Origin: an uncultured Chitinophagaceae bacterium | GTDB taxonomy: Bacteria; Bacteroidota; Bacteroidia; Chitinophagales; Chitinophagaceae | Assembly: GCA_937858715.1 (NCBI GenBank) | Contig: CALLZY010000094.1 | Location: forward strand, 1-61,547 | Reading direction: 5' to 3' | Length of the DNA stretch: 61,547 bases | In this document: positions 52,565 through 61,547 of the stretch, piece by piece | How positions within the stretch are numbered: position 1 is the stretch's first letter | Layout of the letters: the number at the start of each line of letters is the position of its first letter | Translations under genes and position numbers: made by a program | The notes under the pieces: model-generated | Databases searched by the model: none | What the model was told of the DNA's origin: nothing | What the model saw: the letters and a program-made list of their open reading frames with translations, nothing else

Positions 52565-55396
52565 ATGAAATCACCAGTTTTAAGGCTCCTGATCGCATTT
52601 CTGTTTTGTATGCCTCCTGCTTTTCTTGTGGCGCAATTACAAATAACGCCACATCCCAATGCCCAGGCATTGGCGCAAAGATTGGTTGGAGACGGTGTAT
52701 CAATCAGCAATGTCAGTTTTACCGGCAACAGCCTGATGGCCGCTTTCTTTAATAACCTGGGCAATAATAATATCAGCATTGACAGCGGTATTGTACTTAC
52801 CAGCGGCAGGGCCAAAACATCGGGAAGCAACCGTGGACTGGACGGTAACGGCACTACTACAGCCAGCAGTGCCTTGGCTGATAACCCCTGGGGATTGCCG
52901 GGCGATGCAGCACTGGCCGCAGCTATTGGTTCCCCCCTTAGTGCCCTGGAAGATGCCTGTGTGCTGGAATTCGACTTTACGCCTTTGGGGGACAGTATCA
53001 AGTTCAGTTATATTTTCAGTTCTGAAGAATATACCCCCGAATATGTATGCGAGTATAATGATGCTTTTGCCTTTTTTATTTCCGGGCCGGGAATTACTGG
53101 TCTTAAAAATATTGCTCTTGTTCCCAATACCACTATTCCTGTTTCTATATTTAATGTGAACGATGTACCCGGTGGAACCTGCCCTAACAATACAGCTTAC
53201 TATATCGACAATGCGGGTAACACAAGGGTAACACATGACGGGCATACTACTTTGCTCACTGCACAAGAAAGGGTGCAGCCCTGCCAAACTTACCATCTCA
53301 AATTAGTCATTTCCGATGTTGGTGATGATTTATACGACTCAGGGGTATTTCTGCAGGCAAAAAGCTTGTCATCTAATGTGATTAAAATGACCAACCTGAC
53401 CCAGACTGACCCGGCAACAGGCCTCAGTTACCTGGTGGAAGGGTGCCAGGTGGGCGGTTTTAATGTGAGACGGCAAAGAAAGGATCCTCTGCCCCTGAAT
53501 GTAACCCTGTCATACGGCGGAACAGCGCAAAACATCGTTGATATACAGGCCATGCCCACCAGTGTGGTAATACCTGCCAACGACAGTTTAGTAGAGGTAA
53601 ATGTAGTACCTGTTATTGACGGGGTTACAGAAGGAATTGAACTGTTTAAAATATATGCACTTGCCGGATGTGCTTCGGGCAATCCAACCGACAGCACTAT
53701 TATTCAGATTAGGGACTATGATATTCTTTCCCTTTCACCCGACACAACAGTTATTTGCCGTAGCGGATCGGTGCAACTGAATGCCAGTACCGGTTATACC
53801 ACTTACCAGTGGAATCCCGATCCCACTCTAAGCAGCACCAGCATACCCAACCCGGTAGCTTCGCCTGTAAACAATACCACAACATATATATGTACGGCGA
53901 ACATTGGTACCTGCAATGCGCAGGACTCTGTTTTTGTACAACTGAAAACAATGGAATTTGTTTCAAAAACAGAAGTAAACTGTCTTAATGGATCTACCGG
54001 CGTTATTAAAGTAGCCGGTGGCAGGGAATGGTTGCCGCCTGTATCGTTTTCTTTGGACGGGATTAGCTGGCAAAGTGATAGTACTTTTAATAATCTGCGG
54101 GTGGGAACGTACTGGGTAAAAATGAAAGATGCCTTCTGCACCGACAGCGTTCAGGTAATTATTTCACAGGCATACCCGGACCTGGTTGTTGACAACAGCA
54201 CAGATACACCTGCTACCTGCTCCGGTAATCCGGATGGCCGCATCACCATTTTCCCGGCCGGTGGCCTTGCACCTTACCTGTACTCCGCCGATGGCATCAG
54301 TTTTCAGGCCTCAAATATTTTCAATGTAAATGCAGGGTCGTTTACTGTGACTGTAAAAGATCAGAACGGATGTACCACCAGCCGCAACTTTGCAATTCCA
54401 CTGAACGACACTATTGCTGTTGATGCTGGTGCTGATGCCATTATCTGTGAAGGCATCAGTTATACAATGCAGGCAACATCGAATGGTGCATTACACAATT
54501 GGTCACCGGCAGGCAGTCTCTCCAATGCTGCTTCACTAAACCCTGCAGCCTCTCCGGCTGATACAACCAAATACTATCTCACTGCTACTACCGGTATTTG
54601 TGTGCATACTGACAGCGTAACTATTCATGTAAGAAAAGCTCCTGTTCCGGATGCGGGTGTTGATATAGATGTATGTTTTGGTAAAATTATCCAGTTGAAT
54701 GGGGCTGGTGGTATACAGTTTCGCTGGTCGCCGGTTACTTATATGACATCTCCTGCTAACATTCAGTCACCATCAATAAAAGCCACAGAAGATATTATTT
54801 ACTCGCTGCATGTTACTGATATGTATGGCTGTCATTCACTCGCTGCCGACCAGGTAGCAGTTAATGTAACCCCGGCAGTAAAAATATTTGCAGGCAAAGA
54901 CACCGTAGCCGCCATTAACCAGCCGCTGCAATTAAAGGTTGTTGAGCTTGGCAACTCAGGAGTAACTAATTATTCCTGGTCGCCGGGTAATTTTTTAAGC
55001 AATGCTGCTGTTGCCAATCCTGTTGCAACATTACCGCATGATTACAGGTATGTGGTAACCGGCACCACACCTGAAGGCTGCCAGGGTCAGGACGATATAT
55101 TTATTAAGGTATATAATGGCCCTGAAATATATGTGTCTTCCGGTTTTACCCCTGACGGTAACGGGCTTAATGACATACTTCTTGCAATACCCGTTGGCAT
55201 CAGGGAATTTCGCTATTTCCGTATTTACAACCGATGGGGACAACTGGTTTTTGCCACACAAAACCCTGCCACAGAATGGAACGGGCAGCTGGGCGGGGCC
55301 AATCAACCCACAGGTACCTATGTGTGGATAGCAGAAGCTATTGATTTTCGGGGTAACCTGATGCAGCGGAAAGGTACTGTCACAATTATCCGGTAA
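52565..55396 (+). CDS. Secreted choice-of-anchor L protein with T9SS type B C-terminal domain
   Basis: A 943-residue exported protein; start at MKSPVLRLLIAFLFCMPPAF (52565), a signal peptide. The N-terminal domain is choice-of-anchor L (ALAQRLVGDGVSISNVSFTG, SSEEYTPEYVCEYNDAFAFF, YDSGVFLQAKSLSS). Ig/PKD- and SprB-like repeats with paired Cys follow, then the gliding-motility-associated C-terminal domain (FTPDGNGLNDI, FRIYNRWGQLVFAT, GTYVWIAEAIDFRG). This domain directs export by the type IX system and attachment at the cell surface. It is a probable adhesin or gliding-surface protein. The DGNGLND here is part of that domain and unrelated to the element motif. Confidence 0.9.
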   Translation: MKSPVLRLLIAFLFCMPPAFLVAQLQITPHPNAQALAQRLVGDGVSISNVSFTGNSLMAAFFNNLGNNNISIDSGIVLTSGRAKTSGSNRGLDGNGTTTASSALADNPWGLPGDAALAAAIGSPLSALEDACVLEFDFTPLGDSIKFSYIFSSEEYTPEYVCEYNDAFAFFISGPGITGLKNIALVPNTTIPVSIFNVNDVPGGTCPNNTAYYIDNAGNTRVTHDGHTTLLTAQERVQPCQTYHLKLVISDVGDDLYDSGVFLQAKSLSSNVIKMTNLTQTDPATGLSYLVEGCQVGGFNVRRQRKDPLPLNVTLSYGGTAQNIVDIQAMPTSVVIPANDSLVEVNVVPVIDGVTEGIELFKIYALAGCASGNPTDSTIIQIRDYDILSLSPDTTVICRSGSVQLNASTGYTTYQWNPDPTLSSTSIPNPVASPVNNTTTYICTANIGTCNAQDSVFVQLKTMEFVSKTEVNCLNGSTGVIKVAGGREWLPPVSFSLDGISWQSDSTFNNLRVGTYWVKMKDAFCTDSVQVIISQAYPDLVVDNSTDTPATCSGNPDGRITIFPAGGLAPYLYSADGISFQASNIFNVNAGSFTVTVKDQNGCTTSRNFAIPLNDTIAVDAGADAIICEGISYTMQATSNGALHNWSPAGSLSNAASLNPAASPADTTKYYLTATTGICVHTDSVTIHVRKAPVPDAGVDIDVCFGKIIQLNGAGGIQFRWSPVTYMTSPANIQSPSIKATEDIIYSLHVTDMYGCHSLAADQVAVNVTPAVKIFAGKDTVAAINQPLQLKVVELGNSGVTNYSWSPGNFLSNAAVANPVATLPHDYRYVVTGTTPEGCQGQDDIFIKVYNGPEIYVSSGFTPDGNGLNDILLAIPVGIREFRYFRIYNRWGQLVFATQNPATEWNGQLGGANQPTGTYVWIAEAIDFRGNLMQRKGTVTIIR

Positions 55397-55415
55397 AAGA
55401 TTTGTTTATTTGCGC

Positions 55416-55916
55416 ATGAAGAAAACATTCCTTTTGCTGCTTGGTTTGGCGATGTTGTTCAACGCTTCAGCCCAAAATGATACAATTCAGCCACCTTACA
55501 AAAAAGTACCGTTTTATCCGCCTGTTAAACTGCTGATGACGGACAGTGTTACTTTTTACACTAAAGCAGAACTGCCAAAAAACAAACCGGTACTGCTGAT
55601 TGTTTTTAATCCGGAATGTGACCACTGTCAGCATGAAACCGAAGCCATTGTACAAAACATTGATAAGTTTAAGAATGTACATATTGTAATGGCTTCATTT
55701 GTACCTCTCACTGAGATCAGCAAGTTCAGGGAAAAATACAAACTGGGTAATTACAAAAACATTGTGCTGGGACAGGATACACATTACTTCCTGCTGTCAT
55801 TTTACCAGGGCCACAGCCTTCCCTATCTCGCCTTTTATAATAAGAAGAAAGGCCTTATCTCAACTTTTGAAGGCTCAATGCCGATAGAAAAAGTGCTGGA
55901 AGAGATCAAAAAATAG
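55416..55916 (+). CDS. Secreted thioredoxin-fold protein
   Basis: A 166-residue exported protein: signal peptide (FLLLLGLAMLFNASAQ), then a thioredoxin fold with PECDHCQHE in the redox position (CxxC: CDHC) and SLPYLAFYNKKKG supplying the cis-Pro region. It may reduce or isomerise disulfides, or serve cytochrome or metal-site assembly. TlpA/DsbE-like, but with a longer insertion (VPLTEISKFREKYKLGNY). It lies between the surface protein and mdh genes with no clear partner. Confidence 0.82.
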   Translation: MKKTFLLLLGLAMLFNASAQNDTIQPPYKKVPFYPPVKLLMTDSVTFYTKAELPKNKPVLLIVFNPECDHCQHETEAIVQNIDKFKNVHIVMASFVPLTEISKFREKYKLGNYKNIVLGQDTHYFLLSFYQGHSLPYLAFYNKKKGLISTFEGSMPIEKVLEEIKK

Positions 55917-56009
55917 CGATTTTAGTCATGTTCTGAAATACCGGCAACCGTTACCTTTGCCGCCTGCAACGCAGAAACCGAACTTTTTTTTAATCCAAAA
56001 TAATAACAC

Positions 56010-56939
56010 ATGAAAGTAACTGTTGTTGGTGCTGGTGCCGTAGGTGCGACCGCTGCTGATAATATTGCCCGGATGGGAATTTGTCGCAGGCTTGTTTTGC
56101 TAGATATCAAAGAAGGACTGGCTGAAGGTAAGGCCCAGGATATGATGCAGACAGCCACTCTGCTTGGTTTTGACACCAAAATCACCGGCGTAACAAACGA
56201 TTACAGCAAAACTGCTGACTCTGATGTAGTGGTTATCACCTCCGGTTTGCCCCGCAAACCCGGTATGACCCGTGAAGAACTGATTACCGTTAATGCCGGT
56301 ATCGTTAAAGGTGTTGCCGAAAATATTCTTAAGCACTCACCCAATGCTATTTTTATTATTGTAAGTAACCCGATGGATACAATGACTTACCTGACCCTGA
56401 AAGCCACCGGCTTACCCAAAAACAGGGTGATAGGTATGGGTGGTACGCTTGACAGCAGCCGCTTTAAGTACCAGTTGAGCCGCCGCCTTCGCTGCAGCCC
56501 TCTCGACCTGAATGGCGTGGTTATCGGTGGCCACGGCGATACTACAATGATTCCTCTTATCCGCCATGCTGCCTGGAACAGTGTACCTGTTACCGATTTC
56601 CTTTCGCAGGAGCAGCAGGATGAAATTGTAAAAGATACTATGGTAGGCGGTGCCACACTTACCGGTTTGCTGGGTACTTCTGCATGGTATGCACCGGGTG
56701 CAGCCATTGCCGTACTGGTGGCTTCTATCCTCAGAGATGAGAAAAAACTCCGCTCATGCAGTGTTTATCTTGAGGGAGAATATGGCCAAAGGGATATTTG
56801 CCTTGGCGTGCCGGTTGTAATTGGTAAAACTGGTTGGGAAAAAATCATTGACCTGAAACTGTCTGAAGAAGAACAAGAGACATTCAACAAAAGTGCTGAT
56901 GCCGTTCGTGCCATGAACGATGTGCTGAAGACAATGTAA
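56010..56939 (+). CDS. mdh: Malate dehydrogenase
   Basis: A 309-residue NAD-dependent enzyme converting malate to oxaloacetate in the TCA cycle. Rossmann motif VTVVGAGAVGATAADNI, substrate loop SGLPRKPGMTRE with Arg residues, catalytic His in GGHGDTTMIPL and VSNPMDTMTYL. It belongs to the LDH-like malate dehydrogenase group found in Bacteroidota. Length is normal. A TACCTTTG box lies at 55952-55959, and the terminator follows at 56969-57000. Confidence 0.95.
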   Translation: MKVTVVGAGAVGATAADNIARMGICRRLVLLDIKEGLAEGKAQDMMQTATLLGFDTKITGVTNDYSKTADSDVVVITSGLPRKPGMTREELITVNAGIVKGVAENILKHSPNAIFIIVSNPMDTMTYLTLKATGLPKNRVIGMGGTLDSSRFKYQLSRRLRCSPLDLNGVVIGGHGDTTMIPLIRHAAWNSVPVTDFLSQEQQDEIVKDTMVGGATLTGLLGTSAWYAPGAAIAVLVASILRDEKKLRSCSVYLEGEYGQRDICLGVPVVIGKTGWEKIIDLKLSEEEQETFNKSADAVRAMNDVLKTM

Positions 56940-56968
56940 AATACTACGGTTTACATAAACGATTATTC

Positions 56969-57000
56969 ACCCCCGGCCATCTGCCGGGGGTATTTTTTTA
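56969..57000 (+). terminator. Rho-independent terminator of mdh
   Basis: Perfect stem ACCCCCGGC/GCCGGGGGT with a 5-base loop followed by ATTTTTTTA, 29 bases below the mdh stop. Confidence 0.9.
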
Positions 57001-57121
57001 CCAAGCTGCCCCCGTTTGATGAACTTTCTCAGCAATGAGGCATTGCCATGACCATAATCAGTTGCAGATATTATTTCCAAAATTAATTTTATGCCTTATT
57101 ACCACGACAACCACTAATTAT

Positions 57122-57832
57122 ATGAAAAGTCTATTGGCCATTCTCTCCCTGTTACTAATGATGACACAAGAATTAACTGCCCAAAAAAATGAAGATTGCG
57201 GCGGGGCAGTTACCGGCATGAATGCCCAGGCTATTACCTGCACGGCTGTCAGAGTGCAATTTTACAGGCCATTAAAGCCTTCAATATTCTGGAGTCAGAA
57301 AAATGAACCAGAGTATGAATCCAACTTTACAATAGTTTACAGGCCTTACTTTTCGCAAGCCCAGACGGGTGACTGGGTAAAAGATATTGATACATCAAAG
57401 AAGGAACATTCTTTTCAGTTAACAAAAAACGAACACAGCTCCTATTGGGAATTCATCGATCTCATTCCCGGAATGTCGTACGAGTTTTGTATTTATACCC
57501 GTTGCGGCCAGGAAAAAATTGGGCCATTAAGCCATTTTGCCACTACTTCAAACGAAGTCCCCTGTAAATTTGAAATCAGCCAAACCGCCGGAAATGCTGC
57601 TTCCTTTAAGATCAAGTATAACGACAAGACCAATATTTTCGCAAAGCAAATCCTGCTTGAGTATAGAGAGAAAGACGGCGACTGGAAACAAACAGAAATA
57701 AACGATAGTTACAGCGCTTATATCTCCGGCCTTAAAACTGGTGACGTTTATTATGCACGGGTAAAATTTGTTTATTATAACGATGTTGTATCTCCTTACA
57801 GTAATGAAGTGGTGTTCAAAGCCCTGGATTAA
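57122..57832 (+). CDS. Secreted fibronectin III-like protein, copy 1
   Basis: A 236-residue exported protein (MKSLLAILSLLLMMTQELTAQ). Two fibronectin III-like domains: EDCGGAVTGMNAQAITCTAVRVQF with SYEFCIYTRCG, and CKFEISQTAGNAASFKIKYN with YYARVKFVYYNDVVSPYSNEV. Cys pairs suggest disulfides. It has a close paralogue at 57945-58658. No T9SS domain is visible. Surface or periplasmic role is inferred; binding partner unknown. Confidence 0.7.
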   Translation: MKSLLAILSLLLMMTQELTAQKNEDCGGAVTGMNAQAITCTAVRVQFYRPLKPSIFWSQKNEPEYESNFTIVYRPYFSQAQTGDWVKDIDTSKKEHSFQLTKNEHSSYWEFIDLIPGMSYEFCIYTRCGQEKIGPLSHFATTSNEVPCKFEISQTAGNAASFKIKYNDKTNIFAKQILLEYREKDGDWKQTEINDSYSAYISGLKTGDVYYARVKFVYYNDVVSPYSNEVVFKALD

Positions 57833-57944
57833 TATTTGAACCCATTAGCTTTAACCATTTGTGTACGGCAATAGTAGCGCATCAGGTATTTTGTTATTTC
57901 TCTCATCTTTCCAAAGTCCTTCAAACGATTTAAAAAATATAAAT

Positions 57945-58658
57945 ATGAAAAGCTTACTAACAGGGATGGCATTAATTTTATTTCTGGCGAATACAGCTAT
58001 TGGCCAGGAAACCGGAGATTGCGGGGGAGCTGTAACCGGAATGAATGCAAGTCCTGTTTCATGCTCCGGTATCAGGGTTCAGTTTTTCCGTCCCGAAAGA
58101 CCCAAAAAATTTTGGAGTGATAAAAGGGTAGCAGAATATGAATCGTATTTTACAATTACTTACAAACCTTACTTCGCACAGGCCATTAAGCCCGAATGGG
58201 CAAAGACTGTTGATACAACTTTGAAGGAACATTCATTTCACATAACAAAAAACGAATACAGTTCTTATTGGGAATATATTGATTTGCTTCCGGGAACATC
58301 TTATGAGTTTAATATTTATACCAGGTGCGGCACTGTAAAACTCGGGCCACTTACCCATTTTGCAACAACACCCAATGAACCTCCATGCGACCTGGTGGTT
58401 ACACATACCAGCAAAGAAGGAGCTTCTTTTGATTTCAAATACCATCCCAAAACAATCATCCGCCCCAAACGAATTATTCTTGAATACAGGAAAGCAGGTG
58501 GTAAGTGGGCAGAAAAGGAATGCAGCAGCAGTAACAGCAGTTTTCTTTACAACTTAGAAACCAATACCACTTATTTTGCCAGGTTAAAATTTGAGTATTA
58601 TAACAAGGTAGTCTCCCCATATACAAATGAGGTGAGTTTTACAACAGGAGAGAAATAG
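57945..58658 (+). CDS. Secreted fibronectin III-like protein, copy 2
   Basis: A 237-residue paralogue of the preceding gene: the same signal type (MKSLLTGMALILFLANTAIG), GDCGGAVTGMNASPVSC, PGTSYEFNIYTRCG and YNKVVSPYTNEVSF in the same order. The two arose by tandem duplication and have diverged, mainly in the first half of domain 2. About 110 bases separate them, enough for separate promoters. Confidence 0.7.
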   Translation: MKSLLTGMALILFLANTAIGQETGDCGGAVTGMNASPVSCSGIRVQFFRPERPKKFWSDKRVAEYESYFTITYKPYFAQAIKPEWAKTVDTTLKEHSFHITKNEYSSYWEYIDLLPGTSYEFNIYTRCGTVKLGPLTHFATTPNEPPCDLVVTHTSKEGASFDFKYHPKTIIRPKRIILEYRKAGGKWAEKECSSSNSSFLYNLETNTTYFARLKFEYYNKVVSPYTNEVSFTTGEK

Positions 58659-58735
58659 TCCTGTCATTTCAGAAAAGCCTGTATCAAAATATCAGTCAGC
58701 CAATAATATACATTTTATCATCTCAACCCCATCAA

Positions 58736-59260
58736 ATGAAAAAGACACTCCTCGTTGCAGCACTGTTTGCAACTATTTTTGCCGGATGCAAAAAAGACAA
58801 TGACGAAGATTTCCATGTTTCATTTTCTGTAAACGGGACTAATAAGTCATATACAGGACATGTATTTGCCCATAAGGAATCAGTCAGCGGTTTTACAACA
58901 TTAGTAATAAACGGAAGTTCTTCAGCAACTTCCTATGATGATTACCTTGGCATCTATCTTGATAATTATCCGGCCGGGGCCAGCTTTGCCACTGGTGAAT
59001 ATAACGATGCCGGAACGACTTATTCACTGCTTACCACCTATGAGAACAGCGGATCTGAATATGAAGCCGGGCAAAGTACTGCGGAGGATGCCGTAACATA
59101 CGGGGTAACTATTACAAACCACTTTAAGATCAATATCACACAGCTTAATGCGGAAACCATCAGGGGGACATTCAGCGGCGATTATTATCCTGGCGGAAAT
59201 GTCCGGGCTGCCGGAAAAATTGCTATTACCAATGGTGAGTTTTATGCAAAATTTCAGTAG
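58736..59260 (+). CDS. Lipoprotein, unknown beta-rich
   Basis: A 174-residue lipoprotein with lipobox FAGC and a charged stretch (KKDNDEDF) after the Cys. The body is strand-rich, Thr/Ser-heavy and acidic (TTLVINGSSSATSYDDYLGI, GEYNDAGTTYSLLTTYENSG). It resembles uncharacterised Bacteroidota surface lipoproteins. The charged residues right after the Cys may act as a surface-export signal. No reaction can be assigned. Confidence 0.65.
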   Translation: MKKTLLVAALFATIFAGCKKDNDEDFHVSFSVNGTNKSYTGHVFAHKESVSGFTTLVINGSSSATSYDDYLGIYLDNYPAGASFATGEYNDAGTTYSLLTTYENSGSEYEAGQSTAEDAVTYGVTITNHFKINITQLNAETIRGTFSGDYYPGGNVRAAGKIAITNGEFYAKFQ

Positions 59261-59661
59261 GTAAGATAGAAAAGTACAAGCATATTATTTTCAAAAATTT
59301 TGGCCACGTTGATTTTGCGGCGAAAACAAAGCTGATGTCATATTGTGGATGTCTTGTTGCAAGTGGTTCTTCTGTTTGAGGGCAGAATGCAACACCAGAA
59401 ACGGCATGTGAGGTAAGCTTATTGAATTACTGTAAAGAAATTTCTGTCTTCATTCCCTCACCAAACAGCCTTTCAAGCAAGACAGAATATGCTTCCCGGA
59501 AAATGATAATTACATAAGATGTCAATGTTCCATGCCGCAGCACAGGCAGTGCTGTAAGCCTTGGCTGAAAACGGGTGAGGATAGTGGGAAAAAATGTAAA
59601 TGCCATATATATATATTTTGAAATAAGTAGATATATTTGCACAATCAAACTTACTTATCAA
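59261..59661. other. Intergenic region without a gene
   Basis: I see no convincing coding frame or RNA in these 400 bases. A TATATTTG box (59632-59639) lies 22 bases before the next start, with TTTTG at 59616-59620, spaced too closely (11 bases) for a standard promoter. Confidence 0.6.
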
Positions 59662-60498
59662 ATGAAAAAAGGTCTGCCTCTTATTACAGCACTACTGCTT
59701 TTACATTCTGCTTTTGCACAAGATGTCGTTTTTGAAGATGGAACTACTGTTCATTTAAATCATGCCTCATTTGATTATGAGAATATTCGTCGTGCCAGCG
59801 CAGGCATAGTAACAAACTATGATGGATTCGCTGGTATCAAGTCGGTATCTGCTTCTTACCTAAAACCCGAAAAATTTTTCATTTGTGCTAATGCCGGGTT
59901 TTCCAGTGCCAGTGTGGAGGCTACTTATTTTTTTACCGGAGAAACAAAACTCAGGAAAAAACATTTTACTTTAAAATATCGTAATGAAGGGACTTATAAA
60001 ACAAAGGCCTATGTGCTTAAACAGGATGTAAGGAAACGAAAGGAAAAAGGATTATACTTTGCCATTAATAATTATGGTGGTATATGGAATGACCCCTATA
60101 ATTCTTTTGATAATTTCACATACACTAAGGCAACCCAGTTATTTGCCGGGTTTTCTTCAGTAAATTACTGGCATGCCGACATTAATGTTGATAACAACAT
60201 CCTGAAGAGAGCACAGTTCACGGGACGTACGATAATTGCACCGTTTATTATCACAGGTGCAGTTGCAGACACATTAGGATATACAGAAGATGTCATTCCA
60301 AAGTATGGTGCCAGAGTTATGTATGAACTTTCAAATACTTTCGGATTTCGGGGAGCATCAATCCGTGGCCGTACAAATTTGGTAATCCGAATTGGAACTG
60401 ATATTTCCTACCGTAAAAACAAAACAATTGCCTATATGCTAATCTTTGGCGGAGGTGTTGTATATAATTTTGGAGAAGGCAAAAACAGACTTTTTTAA
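59662..60498 (+). CDS. Secreted protein, unknown
   Basis: A 278-residue exported protein, start at MKKGLPLITALLLLHSAFAQ. Strand-rich: ASVEATYFFTGETKLRKKHF, GLYFAINNYGGIW, NLVIRIGTDISYRKNKTIAYM, ending GGGVVYNFGEGKNRLF. An outer-membrane barrel or surface-exposed beta protein is likely. The family is not recognised. It converges with the next minus-strand gene over a shared terminator. Confidence 0.65.
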   Translation: MKKGLPLITALLLLHSAFAQDVVFEDGTTVHLNHASFDYENIRRASAGIVTNYDGFAGIKSVSASYLKPEKFFICANAGFSSASVEATYFFTGETKLRKKHFTLKYRNEGTYKTKAYVLKQDVRKRKEKGLYFAINNYGGIWNDPYNSFDNFTYTKATQLFAGFSSVNYWHADINVDNNILKRAQFTGRTIIAPFIITGAVADTLGYTEDVIPKYGARVMYELSNTFGFRGASIRGRTNLVIRIGTDISYRKNKTIAYMLIFGGGVVYNFGEGKNRLF

Positions 60499-60505
60499 AG
60501 CACCA

Positions 60506-60536
60506 ACAAAAAAGGCTCTCCCCTTCGGAAGAGCCC
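60506..60536 (-). terminator. Terminator of the 60596-61249 gene
   Basis: Stem GGCTCT (60514-60519)/AGAGCC (60530-60535), with a U-run TTTTTTG on the minus strand. It lies between two converging genes, about 60 bases below the minus-strand gene's stop. Confidence 0.6.
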
Positions 60537-60595
60537 TGTATCTGTTTTGCAAGCAGTTACTGCTTAGTTGTGATTTCCACTACACCGCTTTTTTA

Positions 60596-61249
60596 CTAGT
60601 CGGGCCAGTCAAAGCCTCCTTTCTCTTTATCTATTGCTTTAAATTCAGCACTGATAATGGCGGCCCTTGAAGCAATACGTTTCAGAAAGTTCAGGTTGGG
60701 TTTAAATATTTTGAAAGTTCGCAAAGCACCTTCGTCAAATATCAACTGAACCCCATTTTTGTAATACACATATTCTTCGTAACCAGGATATGGTGTATTG
60801 ATATAAGAAGTACCAAAATGCTGTACACATTTTTCTTTGTCGTCATTAAACCGAAGTTTTTTATCAAGAAGCACCCTTTTTACCAAGAGACTGTCATCGA
60901 GGTAGGCTGTTACAATTATGCAATTGATCCGGCCATTCAGCAAAAATATTTTAAACACCGGCCAGTACCGGTTGAGGCTGTCGCTTAGCTCCAGGCATTT
61001 GTCAAAACCCAGTACAAACTGGGTGATGCTGTCTATACGGATTGTCCGGTTGTGATACCAGTATGCCATCATCTCTTCCTTGTATGTTGTGGTCTGTAGA
61101 TCATTCCCCAATATGGCACGAACCTGTTTTTCGGTCATGCCGATTTTTATTTTTCCGCAGTTGCTGCCGACTGCAGCAGATATATCTTTTTGCGCAGCAA
61201 GTGAAGTGGCAAATGCAAGCATTGTAAAAAAGGTGATAATCTTTTGCAT
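60596..61249 (-). CDS. Secreted protein, unknown
   Basis: A 217-residue exported protein, start chosen at MQKIITFFTMLAFATSLAAQ (61249). Next comes GSNCGKIKIGMTEKQVRAIL, a pattern like SmpA/BamE-type small beta proteins (KIGMTxxQVxxxLG), then DSITQFVLGFDKCLELSDSL. The C-terminal half has GYEEYVYYKNGVQLIFDE. Possibly an envelope-assembly-related lipoprotein-like domain, but without a lipobox. Moderate at best. Confidence 0.6.
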   Translation of the reverse strand: MQKIITFFTMLAFATSLAAQKDISAAVGSNCGKIKIGMTEKQVRAILGNDLQTTTYKEEMMAYWYHNRTIRIDSITQFVLGFDKCLELSDSLNRYWPVFKIFLLNGRINCIIVTAYLDDSLLVKRVLLDKKLRFNDDKEKCVQHFGTSYINTPYPGYEEYVYYKNGVQLIFDEGALRTFKIFKPNLNFLKRIASRAAIISAEFKAIDKEKGGFDWPD

Positions 61250-61547
61250 ATAATGTGGTTTGGCTGTGACGAAGATAAATGAAGACGTTTGTATCTTTTT
61301 CAAACTCCAATTTTACCTTTTCGATGTTCCGAACAGGTAAAAGGCCGTTGTTCAGTTGAGTGGATGGGAGTTGTAGCCCTGTTGAGAGGAGCTATGTTGC
61401 TGCTGATTTTTTACCGCAAAGACCGCTGAGTTTTGTGCAAAGGACGCATGAGGGAGTTTGTGATTTTGATGTTCTTCCAAATCAGCCGGGAAACCTTGTT
61501 GCGTGTCGCCACGCAAGATTTACCATTCTGATGCGTGGAGAATGCAC
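61250..61547. other. End of window, no gene seen
   Basis: No convincing coding frame continues to the edge. There is a small hairpin (GCGTG-TCGC-CACGC, near 61501-61514) and a CCGCAAAGACCGC stretch (61412-61424) of a kind I associate with dispersed intergenic sequence in this phylum. No further feature is supported. Confidence 0.5.

Noticed and set aside
52565-55396. DGNGLND in the T9SS protein as another copy of the element motif
   Set aside because: It is part of the gliding-motility C-terminal domain family, which normally has this stretch, and it lies in host DNA.
1-61547. CRISPR array or insertion sequence
   Set aside because: No regularly spaced direct repeats of 24-40 bases and no transposase-like ORF were found. 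Repeats seen are the 10-base array, the 22-base motif and the G/C tract.

Overview
The window reads as Bacteroidota DNA, most likely a member of the Chitinophagaceae or a close relative. The evidence is the Bacteroidota promoter form (TTG or TTTG, about 19 bases, then TAnnTTTG) in front of several genes, a type IX secretion C-terminal domain on a giant secreted protein, and families largely confined to this phylum (HYC_CC_PP, DUF6660, DUF6662, DUF3347, DUF4846). Gene order and reading frames are internally consistent. No species can be named from the sequence alone. Layout: (A) 1-19.8 kb is a copper/silver resistance island, all on the minus strand. It holds a multicopper oxidase with two metal-binding repeats, a CPH-type P1B ATPase, DUF3347 and haem-binding periplasmic proteins, a complete Cus-like tripartite efflux operon with two adaptors and a CusA pump split into two ORFs, two HYC_CC_PP proteins and an AraC regulator carrying an N-terminal CxxC metal-binding segment. 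A nuclease-like gene sits inside the island. (B) 19.9-25.2 kb is a defence and regulation patch: an Eco57I-like DNA methyltransferase with a PD-(D/E)xK-like partner, an XRE/ImmA-like regulator that lacks the first zinc His, and a small HTH protein. (C) 25.3-26.5 kb is a mercury-type cargo (ArsR, MerTP, GDCCVxC protein) with a clear promoter/operator and no mercuric reductase. (D) 26.8-47.2 kb is a single co-directional module of about 25 genes ending in a large serine recombinase next to tRNA-Leu. It has no conjugation genes and no terminase, portal or tail genes. It is rich in small one- or two-pass membrane proteins, beta-rich structural-looking proteins, lysis-type genes (peptidoglycan-binding, amidase, L,D-transpeptidase-like, coiled-coil membrane protein), a two-repeat annexin-like membrane protein, a transglutaminase-like membrane protein, an 1846-residue JAB-methyltransferase-strawberry-notch helicase fusion and a RecA/RadA-like ATPase. 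(E) 47.2 kb to the end is ordinary chromosome: tRNA-Leu, DUF4846, accC, accB, efp, a T9SS-secreted choice-of-anchor L protein, mdh and several secreted proteins. The most interesting part is region D. I infer a candidate integrated, non-tailed, membrane-containing virus or virus-derived element. Seven of its otherwise unrelated proteins share a short motif of the form N/G-G-L/M/F-E/D-G-F/L/V, often at domain boundaries. This looks like a shared processing or docking site, and the same module encodes a candidate cysteine protease. How the parts fit: the copper oxidase, ATPase and Cus pump would detoxify periplasmic and cytoplasmic copper; the AraC/CxxC protein is the likely sensor, and a conserved 22-base motif upstream of both HYC_CC_PP genes is its candidate site. 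The recombinase would move region D, possibly with the whole island, in and out of the tRNA-Leu locus. The recombinase ORF now reads without a stop through the tRNA and its terminator, which marks the element-chromosome junction at about 47.16 kb. The left end of the element is not resolved.
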